Source: Evernia prunastri (lineage: Eukaryota > Ascomycota > Lecanoromycetes > Lecanorales > Parmeliaceae). From it: 64,000 nt of DNA. Positions within the stretch are counted from its first letter, which is position 1. Every line of letters begins with the position of its first letter. The stretch lies in NCBI GenBank assembly GCA_003184365.1, contig NKYR01000022.1:62117-126116 (forward strand). The letters are read 5' to 3'. The position numbers and the translations under genes were made by a program. This document shows positions 1-12,257 of the stretch, piece by piece. Under the pieces are notes generated by a model, which was not told the DNA's origin, searched no databases, and saw only the letters and a program-made list of their open reading frames with translations.

Positions 1-361
1 CGGGTAATACTTGGGGAGAGTGTCGTTTACTGCCCCCACGGCGTGATAGCCGTAATTATGGATAAATACTCCGGGACACGTCAACCCTGTACTCCGTACT
101 CCGTAAGGTATGTTTCGTTAACGCGCCAAGAGATACACTAAAATACCCTAAAATTAGCGGCTCCGAGGCGAGCATTGCAGCGGTCATGATGCGACCAATA
201 TCACAAAAACTTATGGGCTTCCTAATGTCTGCCTTGCACTTCCTTTACCGTTATACTATTCGCTCTTGTGGACTTGGTAGCCATGATGATCTCCAAAAAC
301 GTCTCGAAGCTACATCCGGTTTTCGTTGCGTACAGATGTTCCCTAACGCGAGCTTGCAAGC
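1..361. promoter_or_regulatory. Upstream region of the ABC transporter gene
   Basis: No gene is supported here. It carries repeated TACTCCGTA words around 90-110 followed by a GGTA word, a pattern that recurs in other intergenic stretches of the window. It presumably contains the promoter of the ABC transporter that starts at 362. No clear TATA box was seen. Confidence 0.4.
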
Positions 362-3300
362 ATGACTGAGGATCTTGAAAGCGGCGGTGACGCTGTGATA
401 AGCAGCGATCAGACGACCGTCCAAGAGGTCAAGGAAACCGTCAATGATCTGTCGTTCCGGGCTGTGGAAAATGTGGACGTCCACGTTAAGGATCTCAATG
501 TCAACATTGATGTATCTCCCAGTGGGCTATCTGCCTTCACTGCTGCTTCCCTCGGTCGAAAGAAGAGCACTCGAGAACCGGAGATCAAAGTCATCCTCAA
601 GGGTGTCAATGCTTACATGCCAAGCGGTAGCCTAACAGCAATCATCGGTTCATCCGGCAGCGGAAAGACTTCAGTACTGAACACACTGTCGAAAAGAGTC
701 GCCGGTGGAAGACTCAGGACTACCGGTGACATCAATTATAATGGCAGCTCTCAGATTTCGACTATTCGCAGCGCCTATGTCATGCAACAGGATGTGCTAT
801 TACCAACGCTTACTGTGAGAGAAACTCTACGCTATGCTGCCGAGTTGCGACTCCCACCCCCGACAACGACAGAGGAAAGGGAACAAGTTGTGCAGGACGT
901 CATCCTAGAGCTTGGTCTTAAAGAGTGTGCAGATACAAAGATTGGGAACAACGTCCATAAAGGGTGCTCAGGGGGCGAAAAGAGGAGGACTTCATTGGCT
1001 GTCCAAATGCTATCGAATCCCTCAGTGTTGTTCTGTGACGAAGTTACAACAGGTCTAGATGCTGCAACCGCATTTCAAATTGTTGCCACTCTCAAGGCTT
1101 TGGCGGTCAAAGGACGGACAATCATATGCTCAATTCACCAACCAAGATCAGAAATATGGCAGCTCTTTGACCACGTTCTGTTGCTATCGAAAGGTTCACC
1201 CCTTTACAGTGGACGATCAGCAAGTTGCCTAGCGTTCTTTGAAAGCCATGGTCATGTTTTACCGCCATTCGTCAACCCCGCAGAATTCTTGATCGATTTG
1301 GCTGCGATTGATACACGTTCTCCCGAGGCTGAAGAGTCATCTACCACACGCGTTCAGGGTCTTATTCAAGCCTTTGAGACGTCGCCGGAAAACATCAGGC
1401 TTCTTCAAATCGTGGGAGACAAGACGTCGAAGGGTCCAATTGGATCCGTTGAGGAATCCAGGCAACACCATGCTACAGTACGCCATCAGATCAGAGTCCT
1501 AACCGGACGCACGTTCAAAACAACCTACCGTGACCCTATGGGTATCGCCGGAAGCTTGCTCGAGGCTACTAGCATGGCTGTTATCACAGGCTGGATATTC
1601 TTGCAATTAGACGGTAGCTTGTCAGGTATCCGTAGCAGAGAAGGGGCCTTGTATACAGCGGCAGCCTTGCAAGGTGAGATCCATTATCATCCTTATCGTC
1701 TTCGCAGTTGCCTTAAATGCCGGAGCAAGTCTGATCTTGCGAAGGCTATCTCATTCTCTTGTTCGAGTGCTACCGCCTGACCGTCGATATTCAGCTTTTC
1801 GATCGAGAGTATAGAGAGGGTGTCGTTAGTGTCCCCTCATTCCTGATCAGTCGGCGCCTGGCTCGATTCCTCGTCGAAGACGTGCCTGTTCCTCTGATCT
1901 TCTCCGTCATATTCTACTTCATGGCTGGCTTTCGACCACTTGCGAGTCAGTTCTTCGTTTTCTTCGGCGTGACGCTGCTCAGTCAGTACATCGCTGTTAA
2001 CTATGCCACCTTATGCGTCGCCGTCTCAAGAGATTTCGCCGGTGCTACTTTCATTGCCAACATGGGCTTCACCTTACAGTCCCTTGGCTGCGGATTTTTT
2101 GTACAGGCGAATCAGATTCCCATCTGGGTCAGATGGCTTAAGGTATGGCATAAGATTCGTGGTGTAGTCCTCATTGCTGACCACGCTCCAAGTGGGCCGC
2201 ATATGTCTTTTATGCCAACGGCGCTTTGGTAGCCAACGAGTTCATTGGTCATACTTCAGACCCGTCAGGTCAGCTTTATGACTGTCCGTTTGCTGGTGGC
2301 GCTGCAAATCCTGCTTGCAAAGAGTATACTGGATTGTACATAATGCAGTCTTTAGGGTTCCCTTCCAACTGGATTGTGAGACCCATCATCGTTCTCCTTG
2401 CCTTCGCAATATCTTTTTACCTTGGAGCTGCTCTGATCCTGCGTTATTGGAAAGTTGGGATTGGAATCTCCAGAGCTCAAAAGAACGACACCGACTACTC
2501 TTCTGGCAAGGAGAAAATGACATCTCGTTCGCTTGATGATGTCAGAACCATCAGTATCAGCTTGAACAATTACACTTTGGATATCCAAAAGCGCGATACG
2601 CGATTGAGAAACAGACCCAAGCTTTCAATTCTGAAGCCTTTAAATGTCAAGTTTGAGCCTGGCGTACTCAATGTAATCATGGGGCCTTCAGGGTCTGGCA
2701 AGACTTCACTACTCAATCTTATGGCTCGACGACTGCACAGTTCGATAGCGACAAAGTATGAGACCTGCGGTGAGATGTTTTTCAATGGCGCAGTCCCATC
2801 CGAAAAGGTCATTCGTTCAATCTGCTCATACGTCTGTCAAGACGACGATGCGCTTCTCCCATATCTTACGGTCCGGGAGAATTTGCGCTTTGCTGCGGGT
2901 CTGCGTCTGCCAGCCCATCTCTCAAAGGACGAGAAGCATCGACGGGCAGAATCTGTGCTTCTAAAGATGGGTCTCCGCGACTGTGCCGCCAATCTCGTTG
3001 GCAATGATGTGGTCAAGGGCATCAGTGGAGGGGAGAAACGCCGAATTACTATCGCCATTCAGATTCTGACAGATCCTCGTATCCTGTTCTTGGATGAGCC
3101 AACGAGCGGGTTGGATGCCTTTACTGCGTCTTCCATCATCGAGGTCTTGCGAGGGCTGGCCGAGGAAGGAAGGACCCTGGTCCTCACTGTTCATCAATCT
3201 CGAAGTGACTTATTCCAGTATTTCCATAACGTACTTCTCCTTGCTCGTGGAGGGCATTCCGTGTACGCCGGCAAGGGATCGTCCATGCTCTCACACTTCG

Positions 3301-4433
3301 CCTCTTTAGGCTTCAACTGCCCCACAACCACCAACCCAGCTGATTTTGCCCTGGACTTGATAACGGTCAATCTACAAAGCGCAACAAAAGAAGCCACAAG
3401 TCGGGAGAAGGTCAGGTCGCTGATCCTGGAATGGGATAACACGACACAACCCTTAGATCAAACAAGCTCTCACATCGCAACACCCGCAGAACTAGGAGCT
3501 CTCGCCCGCAGCATGACACCCTTTCGCATCGCTTTTCCTATCCTTCTACACCGCAGCTTTATCAATTTCCGCCGCAATCCACCGTCAGTCGTTGCCCGAA
3601 CCACACAAGTGCTAGGTTACGCAATCTGCCTGACCCTTTTCTTCGCTCCACTACAAAGCGACTACTACAGTATTCAATCCCGTCTTGGCTTCATTCAAGA
3701 GTTTGCACCGCTCTACTTTGTCGGTATGCTCCAAAACGTCGCGGTTTATCCGAACGAGAAGGCCGTCTTCTACCGCGAGCATGACGATAACGCCTATTCG
3801 GTCGAAGCTTTCTTCCTGCAATACACCGTGGCTGAGATTCCTTTCGAGATCTTCACGTCCCTCCTCTTTGCTGTACTCACGGTACTCGCGGCTGGACTCC
3901 ACCGCACCGCCTCTCTGTTCTTCATCGTCGCCTTCAATGCATTTGCAATTGTCAACTGCGGAGAGAGTGTCGGCATCATCTTCAATACTCTCTTCAACCA
4001 TACCGGCTTTGCGGTGAATGTCACGTCGGTTGTACTATCTATCGCCCAAATCATGGGGGGAGTACTGAGTTTGCACGTACCGTCGTTCCTACAAGCCTTC
4101 AACCATCTCAGTCCTATCAAATGGGCAATCGAAAACCTGGCGCCTTACACTCTTGCAGGTGTACACTTCTCGTGCACGCAGGACCAGCAGTTACCCAACG
4201 GGCAGTGTCCCATAACAGATGGGAAGGACGTTCTGAATCTGTATAATCTGAACGGCAATGCGGGGCTCAATCTTTTGGCGGTGGGGATCTGCGTGGTCGT
4301 ATACCGATTGTTGGCTTTTCTGATCTTGAAAGCAAAGAGGACGAGGTGGGCTTTGCGGGAGAGGCTAGGGAGGGGACGGCGCTCTGGTGGGAAAGAGGGT
4401 GTTGGAGAGAGCGATATAAGGGTCGTTTGGTAG
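362..4433 (+). CDS. Full-size ABCG (WHITE-type) transporter, NBD-TMD-NBD-TMD
   Basis: Predicted plasma-membrane ATP-driven exporter; the substrate cannot be told from sequence. Exons are 362-1673, 1745-2142 and 2193-4433, giving 1316 residues; both introns (71 and 50 nt) join in frame and restore conserved transmembrane sequence. NBD1 has Walker A GSSGSGKTS near residue 96, signature CSGGEKRR near 200 and Walker B ending DEVTTGLD near 222. The first membrane domain spans roughly residues 380-640. NBD2 has Walker A GPSGSGKTS near 734, signature ISGGEKRR near 850 and Walker B LFLDEPTSGLD near 868, followed by a second membrane domain to about 1280. Each NBD precedes its TMD, the ABCG order. Both Walker A motifs keep the lysine, unlike PDR-type drug pumps whose first Walker A is degenerate, so this is a duplicated WHITE-like transporter, not a Pdr5 relative. 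Family call is firm; substrate unknown. Confidence 0.95.
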
Positions 4434-5469
4434 GCATATCGTCGGCGTCTTACAATTTACAATTGATGACAACCACGAAATAGAGGTATCTTGTGGTGCA
4501 GGATAAGGTACAAATAAGCTGTGAAGTCGGTAAACCTTACCTTTTTTGGTCTAATTTCCCTTAGCAGCAATTTTCAGCAAGACCGAGGGGACCCCGCAAT
4601 CTTTCTTGTGTTCCTTGCAGCGAGGGTCCATTATTGCAGCATTACATCGCATCAAGAGTATTACGGTAGGACCTCATTTGCTTGGGCTCGCATGCTCTTC
4701 GGTTCATAGAATCGTTCGGAGAGATCACGGAACCAATGCGGCTCAGCGCTCATCATAACACTGGTGGACTGAGGCTGTGCTGTCAGGGCTGACTTCTCAC
4801 TCCCCAAGCACCGCCCATATCTTTTCAAGTCGAATCCTCCTGCAGATGCCCGTGAGGCACAGACTCCACTACAGCATACCTCTCTCATATCTTGAAGCTG
4901 GCAAACCACATGGCTTGGGCCAACAATAGGCACAATGCCTAGATATTCCGTTGGCTGGATAGCGGCACGATATCGCTCCTGCTCATATTAGATTCGCCCT
5001 TTCACTCCGAACAGAGAATAAAATCGATGTGAGAGGGCCACCAGCGCTTTGATAGCATCCAGTGTGCTCATGTGAAAAGCAACGAGGTAGGCCTGAGTTG
5101 ACATCTGTTGGGCCCCCAGGCTATACAGTGTTTGTTATACATGTTTCACGCGAAGCGCGAAGGATCTGCCTAGACGAAAAGGACGGATTGAGGGTCACTT
5201 CAACGTTGTCTGTGGTCCGTTCGATTGCCAGGCGCAGCGTTGCAGTTGACGATGGTTCCAAAGCATCTTTTACTTCTTAGTGCAGACTCTCTCTTCTCCG
5301 TTCTAGGTCTCTTCTGATTGTTGCACTGCGGGGAGTGCTCATAGCTCTTTGCTTATAATTCAGGCTTTCCGGCTGAAAATGTCGTTTCCTGCTCAGCACA
5401 AGTCTCACATGTACTTGCATCATCGAGTCCGACTGAATTTTGCTCGGTTGAATTGATACGTCAATACCG
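4434..5469. other. Gene-free interval between ABC transporter and secreted protein
   Basis: About 1 kb with only short, overlapping, unconvincing open frames on both strands. It presumably holds the transporter 3' end and the promoter of the small secreted protein that follows. No repeat or RNA gene was recognised. Confidence 0.5.
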
Positions 5470-6450
5470 ATGGGGAACATCTCACTTGCGTCCATTGCGT
5501 GCATCGTTCTGGTATCGCTATGTACATCTGTCAGTCCTACACCTCTCGAAACAAGACCAGCCGAGGACCTATCTCAAGCGCCTCAACTTGAGCCACGGGC
5601 TGCTTTCGTCACGCAAGATCAACCCGTCCATGTGGTCACGCGTACGCAGCTCGCAGGGCCCGCGTCCGTCGTCCAGATAAATCCTCCATATTATGACCCG
5701 GAATGTAAAGTTGGAGGCTGCACCTTTTCCTACGAGGCAAGTGGCCAACGACATGCTACTAACTTTTTTGCCTCGCAGCACCTCTAACAAGATGCAGTCG
5801 GTGTCTCTTTTCTACTGGCCCACTGCGTCACCGAACACGGCCTGCCTTACCACACTCGCCGACCCCCCGATCGTAACCCCTCCCGCTGGACTGTTGATGT
5901 GCGTCATCTCCTCTCCTCCAACGGATCGAGAACCGTCAAACTAATGACAACCCTTCATCCCGCAAACAGGCAATCCCCCAGCGTCTACGTCATCTTCACC
6001 TCCTTCTACCTCTACGACGGCTGCGGCACCAAACTCCTCCAGGCCGACGTCGACATCACAACCTCCTACGCTCCCTCCGACGTCTCCACCGTCGCGACCG
6101 CATCCGCCGGCGGCGCCCTCGCCACCCACGCCTTCGACTTCGCCGACCTCCCCTGCCCGCCGCCCGGCGTCCAGGTCCCATCGGGACAGCCGTACCGCCC
6201 CTTGCTGGCGCCTCCGGCTTTCGTCACCAGTCTCCCGGGCTGGAACCCCCGGTTCGACAGCTGCGACCCGGGCCACGGCGTCGATCCGCCCACTGCCATG
6301 ACGTCGGTGCTGGGCGGGATTCCGGGGCCGGTGCCGCCGGGTGGGCGCCCGCTGCGGGCGAGGGATGGAGGGGGAGGAGGAGGAGGGGGGGCGCGTGCGG
6401 AAGCGCACGTTGTGCCGAGGGGTCCGGCGGAGACGGCGGGGGCGGGGTAG
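5470..6450 (+). CDS. Small cysteine-containing secreted protein, unknown function
   Basis: Proposed exons 5470-5736, 5798-5898 and 5970-6450 give 282 residues. Residues 1-24 form a clear signal peptide (hydrophobic core ASIACIVLVSLCTS). The mature part carries spaced cysteines: CKVGGC in exon 1, one in exon 2 and three in exon 3 (DGCG, LPCPPPG, DSCDPG). The pieces SLFYWP, SPSVYV and TTSYAPSDVSTV read as a conserved globular core that is only contiguous if both introns are removed. Intron 1 begins GCAAGT, the classical GC-AG donor, and ends CAG at 5797; no GT donor gives an in-phase join. Intron 2 is GTGCGT to CAG. The C terminus becomes glycine-rich and lies in extremely G-rich DNA, so the true stop is less sure. 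Similar secreted proteins occur in plant-associated ascomycetes, but I do not recognise a named family; an effector-like or surface role is only a guess. Confidence 0.6.
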
Positions 6451-6505
6451 GGTAGGTAGGGGAGGTGGGAGTGGGAGGGGGAAGGGGGGGGGGGGGCGCG
6501 GCGTT
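6355..6505 (+). other. Very G-rich tract, potential G-quadruplex
   Basis: Both the glycine-rich end of the secreted-protein gene and its 3' flank consist of closely spaced G runs on the + strand, including a run of about 13 G near 6486-6498. Runs of three to five G separated by one to four bases are the pattern expected for G-quadruplex DNA or RNA. Function is unknown. Confidence 0.6.
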
Positions 6506-9500
6506 GGGGGTGGTTGTTGTTGGTGTTGGTGTTGTTAAGTTCTGTTGTTGTCTATATGGTTTTGCAGGCTTGAGGCTATGATAGACGAGCGCTTCCGTAA
6601 TTCAACACGAGTGGAACCAATCTGACGTTGCGTAAGATGTATAGATCTGGCCAAAAGGAATGTTGACTACCCTCTATCTTACTCTATCTTAATCTAACCT
6701 ATTCTATTCCTCAGCTGCTACCAGCCCGGCACTCAGGAGTACCCCTTTTAGATATCCATCTGTATGACGCAGAATCCACAACCCATCGACTGACAAGGGA
6801 CACTCTTACAGATTCAGTGCCTCAGCCCCAAAGTCAAGGCACTCATCGTATCTTTACACCCAAGGCAGCAGACGACATCATAGCCAGCCACGCTCGCAAA
6901 CCCCTCAAACTCCCCTTTACAGTAGTATGTAGAACGATGCTCGAAATCAACACTCAACCTTCGTCCCCTATAGCGCTCATAAAGGGAATCCGACCCAAAA
7001 CGGAGAGAGGCAACGTCTATGCGCGCGATACTCTACCCGAAAAACGCACCGTGCACGATAGCGAAGGGTAGTGACGACCACTTACTGCAGTTTTGCAGAA
7101 GATGCAAGAGCTCAAGGGCGTTCAACGGCGAAAAAAGGGCTCTCCCATGCACGATGGGGATGGCGGCCGTCGCTCGTTTTGAGGATTTGGCGTCGTGGGC
7201 GTGAGTTGGGAAAAGGGGGGGGCGGGGGGTGGGGTTCTTTTTGTTTCCTCCTTTCTTGGCTTTGTAGAGACCTCGGGTTATGACGATTCGAGGACGACCT
7301 CCGGGGATGGCGGGGTGTCGCTTTGGCAAGTGGGCTGTTTGGGTTGCAATCCTCGGTCAGTCAGGTGGGAACGTGGCGTGGGTGAAGGGGGAGAAGTGGC
7401 GCTGTCGGGCAGAGTGGAGACGACGGGAGGTTTCGTCGGCGCGGCTGGACTTTTCTTTTTGGCTTGCTGGGGGAATTTTCTTGCCTATGTCAACGCAACT
7501 TTTCTGCGCAGGGATTTCGGGGAGGCGAGGGTTGGTGCAGCTTTGATTCTCTCGTTGATGTGCTGATCTGGTTGGATGGATCCGAAGGCCTAGGATTGTA
7601 GCTGCGGTGGGAATTATTGACGAGTGAGGGGAATATGCCTGATGTAGCTAGAAGATTAATGGCGATTTTTTTGTTCTAGCTTTGAAAATCTATAGGAAAT
7701 GCAACAAGAGTGAGGCAAGAAACGTGAATAATGGCGGAATGATACGAGACATCCCGTTTACAAGCTCTTCTGGCGCACGAATTATCCATCCGCAAGCTCA
7801 TCTATGACCTGGTGGCAGGCAATCCGAGAGCCACCCTTCGATGAAGTGTGGCCGGATGAGGTGGTTTGCAATGGGATGTGGATGGAACTTTCCATGTGTC
7901 GAGGCCGCGTGGCTAGGCTCGCGCCGGCGATGGTTAAGCTTATGGCACCCTCATGCTTGAACCTCAGGGACACCCGTCCAGCTGACATCTCTTCCCCCTC
8001 CCCGAACCCCGTTTTTTTTTCTTCGTCCGAAGCCGACACCCTTTCAAGCTATCCTGAGCTCATGGTTTGGACGATGAAATGTTTGCATATGCGTGGGCCC
8101 CTGGGGGGCAACTGCGCAGCTGATACGCTGAAGACATCGGGCCTACTCGCCCTCGATAATGCTTGCATCCGCGGAGTTCGTGGCCTGCCGAACCATTGTC
8201 TGAACGATTCAGACAAACCTAGGTGTATTCACACGAGCTTGTTGACGTTCTGCTAGGACAGAAACACTAATGCAGAACATCATGTGGTGTTACAGCGAAA
8301 ACCATAGGTATCAATGACTGGACGAAGATGGCGCAGTTGAGATATATTCACCCCACGCGCAGAACGAACTCTCATGACCGGTGATAAGGCCAGAACTCTG
8401 GGGATGCAAACTGCGCGAAGGGTTCAGAAGTTGGAAAACTCGCAGAAGCCGAGGCCACGGAAGACGACAAGCGGCGCTAGAGAATGCCATTTTTGATTTG
8501 CATGCATAAAGACGGTTCTAGAATGAGCGCAAAAGGCGAGCATGCACGAATGCCGCTCGGTGGGGGAAAGGAAGCTGAGAGTGGCGGATAGGCCTGTACT
8601 ATTCCCCACACGCTGAGAGCTTTTCGATCCATCTCGAACAAGATCCGAGACTTGGAAGACGTGGCTTCCGATTTGAAGATTGACATTTTGCGAAAGCGGG
8701 TAGATGTGGAAGACCTCGTATCGGTGCATATCGGCCTAAACTAGGGTTCGTTGAGAGTTTAAAGACTTTGAAGTTCTTCGACGCAGGGAAAGGACCGCAT
8801 ACCGCATCTCGGACTCATTCGGCCAGCTGCAGGATCCCAAGTGGAATTTCCCCGCACGCCCCACACACTTTATGCAGGTAGATGCAGACATAGAGACGAC
8901 ATGCGTCTGCAATGCAGATATCGCGCAATGCATTGATAAGCCGGGAATCTAGAAAAGACGAAAAGCTTACAGCCAACCATCACTCATAAATACCCTCCAG
9001 TGTATGCTTTGCTGCTTGAAGTGAGAGTTGATCGCTGCATATCAGCCACGAGACTTGGCCATACAACTGCTCGCTGGTTTGGCATGTAGGAAATGCATAT
9101 TGTGCCGGCCGAAGAGGATTCGGTCGCATCAAGCTCGAGCCCACCTTATTCCTTCAAGCCTTCAAGGACAGAGCATCCCCATGAAAGCTTGACTGTAAGA
9201 AAAGAGGGCCACCTCGCATTGCATGAGGTGGATTATGGTTTTGCTACTTCGACTGGGTAACCCATTGAAAGATGGACTGGAGGCAAGTACATTGAATGCT
9301 CGCTGTCTGAAGGGGTGGGTCTGCCGACCACTACTGCCGCTTCACCATTTAGTCCCACATGGAGACAGACCCAAGGATCGAAGTCAGGCTGGGGAAGGCC
9401 CACTATTTGCAGTAATGGATTGCATGGCAGGATTATTGTACATCTGACACGCGAATCCATGAGGATATAGGACGAGTTCAGACAAGCGAGTCTACTGCTG

Positions 9501-10665
9501 ACACCTGATATGGCAAATAATGAAACACTACTCGAGAAGGCTGAGACGTGTGAGGTATAGAGTGGGTATAGGATAGCCTGATTAGGATATAAGCTTGCAG
9601 AATGGGGAAGGGACTTGTGTGGAAAGGTAGGGCGAAGACGGCTGTGGAAATGACAGCAAGGGCTAGAGATGTGGGACTATGCCGATGGAGGATTGATGAT
9701 CTAGATGGATACTGTGTTGAGCAATCATGTGAGTTTCGGACGATGTGAGGGATAAGATAGAAAGGGGATGGTGGCAGGGAATGGTTGATTGAAAAGATTG
9801 AAAGATTGAATAGTGTGACACTCTTGGGTACATACTCGATCCTGAGGAACGACGAATGACGATGGTACATTCCCAAAAAGGGATAAAGGCTTGGCAATTG
9901 AAAAGGCAACCTAGGCTTCCTCCCAATTTCCCAGCCGATGTTGTTGGAACTTAGGGAAGTATAAGGTACCTCTTACTCAGTGACTTAACGGGTACCTAGA
10001 GTATAAAGTCAAGTACACTTTTACTTCGACTTTCTCTTTGCCTCCGACCCCCCAAATTTCAACTTCTAAGGGCTGCTGGGCTGACTTTTTCCATATCAAC
10101 CATGGTGCATCCGATGATCATCAATGTATGGAGCCACGTTCTCATACAAATCACATGGTTCTGGAACCTTGGAGTCCCGACTTTCCGAGAGGATTCTGGG
10201 AAGGAAGGAGCAAAGAAGCAAGAAATGTAAAGTGCCGACGCTATCGAATAACAATCTATTACTTATCCACTATCCATAATAATCCGTTATTTTGAATGCT
10301 CTAATAATAATAATATCAATGTCAAAACTAAGATACCTTACTTTATCATCGTCGCAGAATAATCATAATGATCAAGGTTACAAGGGGGTTTGTCCTGGAA
10401 GTATAATAGAGATAGCAGATTTTTGGTCGCTGTTTTTTGCCACTTAGCCGCACGGGATGTGTTATGCAACCTTATCAGCTAGTGTCCTGGAATCCCTAAA
10501 ATTAGAATCCCTAAGATTTCCTTCCCATCTAATTATTGATTACTGTCAATGTTATTACTCCGTAGTATGGACGGTAAGGTAGGTGCTTATCCCTAGGTAC
10601 ATTAGTATTAGGTAGACTGACTCACTACTGATAATCTTTTTGAGTCCTTAGCTACACACTTCTTT

Positions 10666-10712
10666 TCCTTTTTCCTTTTTCCTTTTTCCTTTTTCCTTTT
10701 TCCTTTTTTTTT
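10666..10712 (+). repeat. Polypyrimidine heptamer repeat (CCTTTTT)n
   Basis: About seven near-perfect tandem copies of a 7-nt CCTTTTT unit, preceded by a related TCTTTT start and followed by a T run. It lies 1.5 kb upstream of the nearest recognised start codon. Pyrimidine tracts near fungal transcription starts are common, but no gene here explains it. Confidence 0.85.
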
Positions 10713-12060
10713 TGCTTGCCTACCTCATGCAATTACCCTGCGGCTGGATTTTGTTGTGCAGGATAACCGGGTTTCCCCCAATCATACATTATCATCTATC
10801 CGTCACGGTAAGTCCTTTCTTTTTTACTTGTTTATTTAGACTACACCCAATTGGCACGACAGCCATCAGACACATCCGACACGGATTTGAACAAAAGTCG
10901 AAAACCCCCCTGATCTACTTGGGGGCGGAGGTATCCCCTACGACAGTGGAACTCCTGACTCCCCATTCAAGTAAAGATGAGCAGCAAGCGAAATGATGTA
11001 AAGTAAAAAAAACCCTCTCACCTGTCTCAAGACGATAGGTACGGTGTTGGTGACTGACCCAAACGGGTAAGTGTAGCGCCACTGCATGCCCGTTACGGAT
11101 CCGCAAGTTTGACGCTAGTCTTCCCAACGACATCCCTTTCTCTACCTAGATATCACACTCTACCACATCCGACTCCCTGTCCCATTATAGCCAAGCTTCT
11201 CGTATTCATCTACTCTCCACGCTTACACGCTAGTGACGGTACATGCAACTTGCGACACCCCGACAGCTGGCAATTCTTCTCAGGCTGCAGCAATAAAGTG
11301 GGTCACGCATGCTGGGAAAGCCTAGCGAGCAAGAGGTGCATGAATAGTCCGGAAAATGGATGTCCCATCGGCCATTTGCGCCCACTGAGTAACGACTATC
11401 CAGGTTTGCTAACGCCTCGATCCTGCACTCCCTTGTCTCACCCCGAGAGACGCCTATCCGCAAGTAACCACATTTTCCTGTAGCGTGGCCAAGTTCCTTT
11501 TCCGTATGCTAATCTCTGTAACCGACGCCTGCCCAGGCGGACCACGGCGCTCATGACAATTAATTCAAAAATTCATTTCACACTCCCACGGGCGAGAAAG
11601 CCTCAGCAGTTCTGCGAGAGCTGGCTTTCCCAAGAAAGGAACAACTAGTCCTGCCATGAGACTATTTATCGTTTTGCACGGTGGCCGCTAGACTGCTCGT
11701 CTTGATGCAGCTAATATCAATCTGGATGAGTCGATCCTGGACCTGCATCTCATCGGGTTCGGAGTTATTGACTGATCGTCTAAGCGCGCCCCCAATGACT
11801 ACACGTGTATGGTGTATCCGAAAATATACCCTGACTAGTCCCTGCAATCGTTGGGCATCTTCTGATTCTATGCACAAGAGCCGCTTTAGGTTTTGGCTTG
11901 AAACCCTTCTTGTCCTTGACTCCAGATTGGGAAGGGGCTTGATGTGCTGGAAGGCCTGGACACAAGCACCATCTCCGGCGAGACCGGGTCCTTTCCTGGT
12001 GGCATGCTGTCCAGCTTATCGTTATGCGTCTTATCTCTTCTTTCCCCATTGCTCGTTGCT

Positions 12061-12070
12061 GTTTATAAAC
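12061..12070 (+). promoter_or_regulatory. Candidate TATA box of the GT2 glycosyltransferase gene
   Basis: The sequence TTTATAAAC lies about 190 nt upstream of the start codon at 12258 and is followed by pyrimidine-rich DNA, as is usual near fungal transcription starts. It is a match by eye only. Confidence 0.35.
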
Positions 12071-12257
12071 CTGCTCTGTCCCCTCCTTCCGAGGTTTTGG
12101 TTGCTCGAGGATTTCCAAATTTTTCAGAGCTGCTCCCACTCGTTTGAGCAGGCCTTGACCCGTTCCCCCCACACATTCGCTCTCCCTTTCTTCTACGACT
12201 TGCGTCGTTCCTATTTTAATCAATTGAATTAACAGCTCACCTCTGACAGCCGACATC

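Larger units (their letters stand above)
6451..12257. other. Long gene-poor interval (5.8 kb)
   Basis: No reading frame here shows a domain, signal peptide, conserved motif or plausible splice continuation. The longest frames (for example 7804-8256 on + and 9478-9909 on -) overlap frames on the other strand and have compositional, not protein-like, sequence. The stretch contains a second G-rich zone near 7205-7230, an AT-rich patch with AAT repeats near 10300, the polypyrimidine repeat at 10666-10712 and several TAGGTACCT-type words (9965, 9990, 10596). It may hold the distal promoter of the glycosyltransferase gene, decayed sequence, or non-coding transcription units that cannot be seen by eye. 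Confidence 0.45.

Noticed and set aside
5941..6408. 155-codon minus-strand frame opposite the secreted protein
   Set aside because: Arg/Gly-rich antisense shadow of a GC-rich exon.
7804..8256. 150-codon open frame on the + strand
   Set aside because: No domain, signal peptide or conserved motif, and an overlapping frame of similar quality runs on the other strand.
9478..9909. 143-codon minus-strand frame rich in Ser, His, Pro and Leu
   Set aside because: Composition follows the pyrimidine-rich strand; no homology or splice signals recognised.
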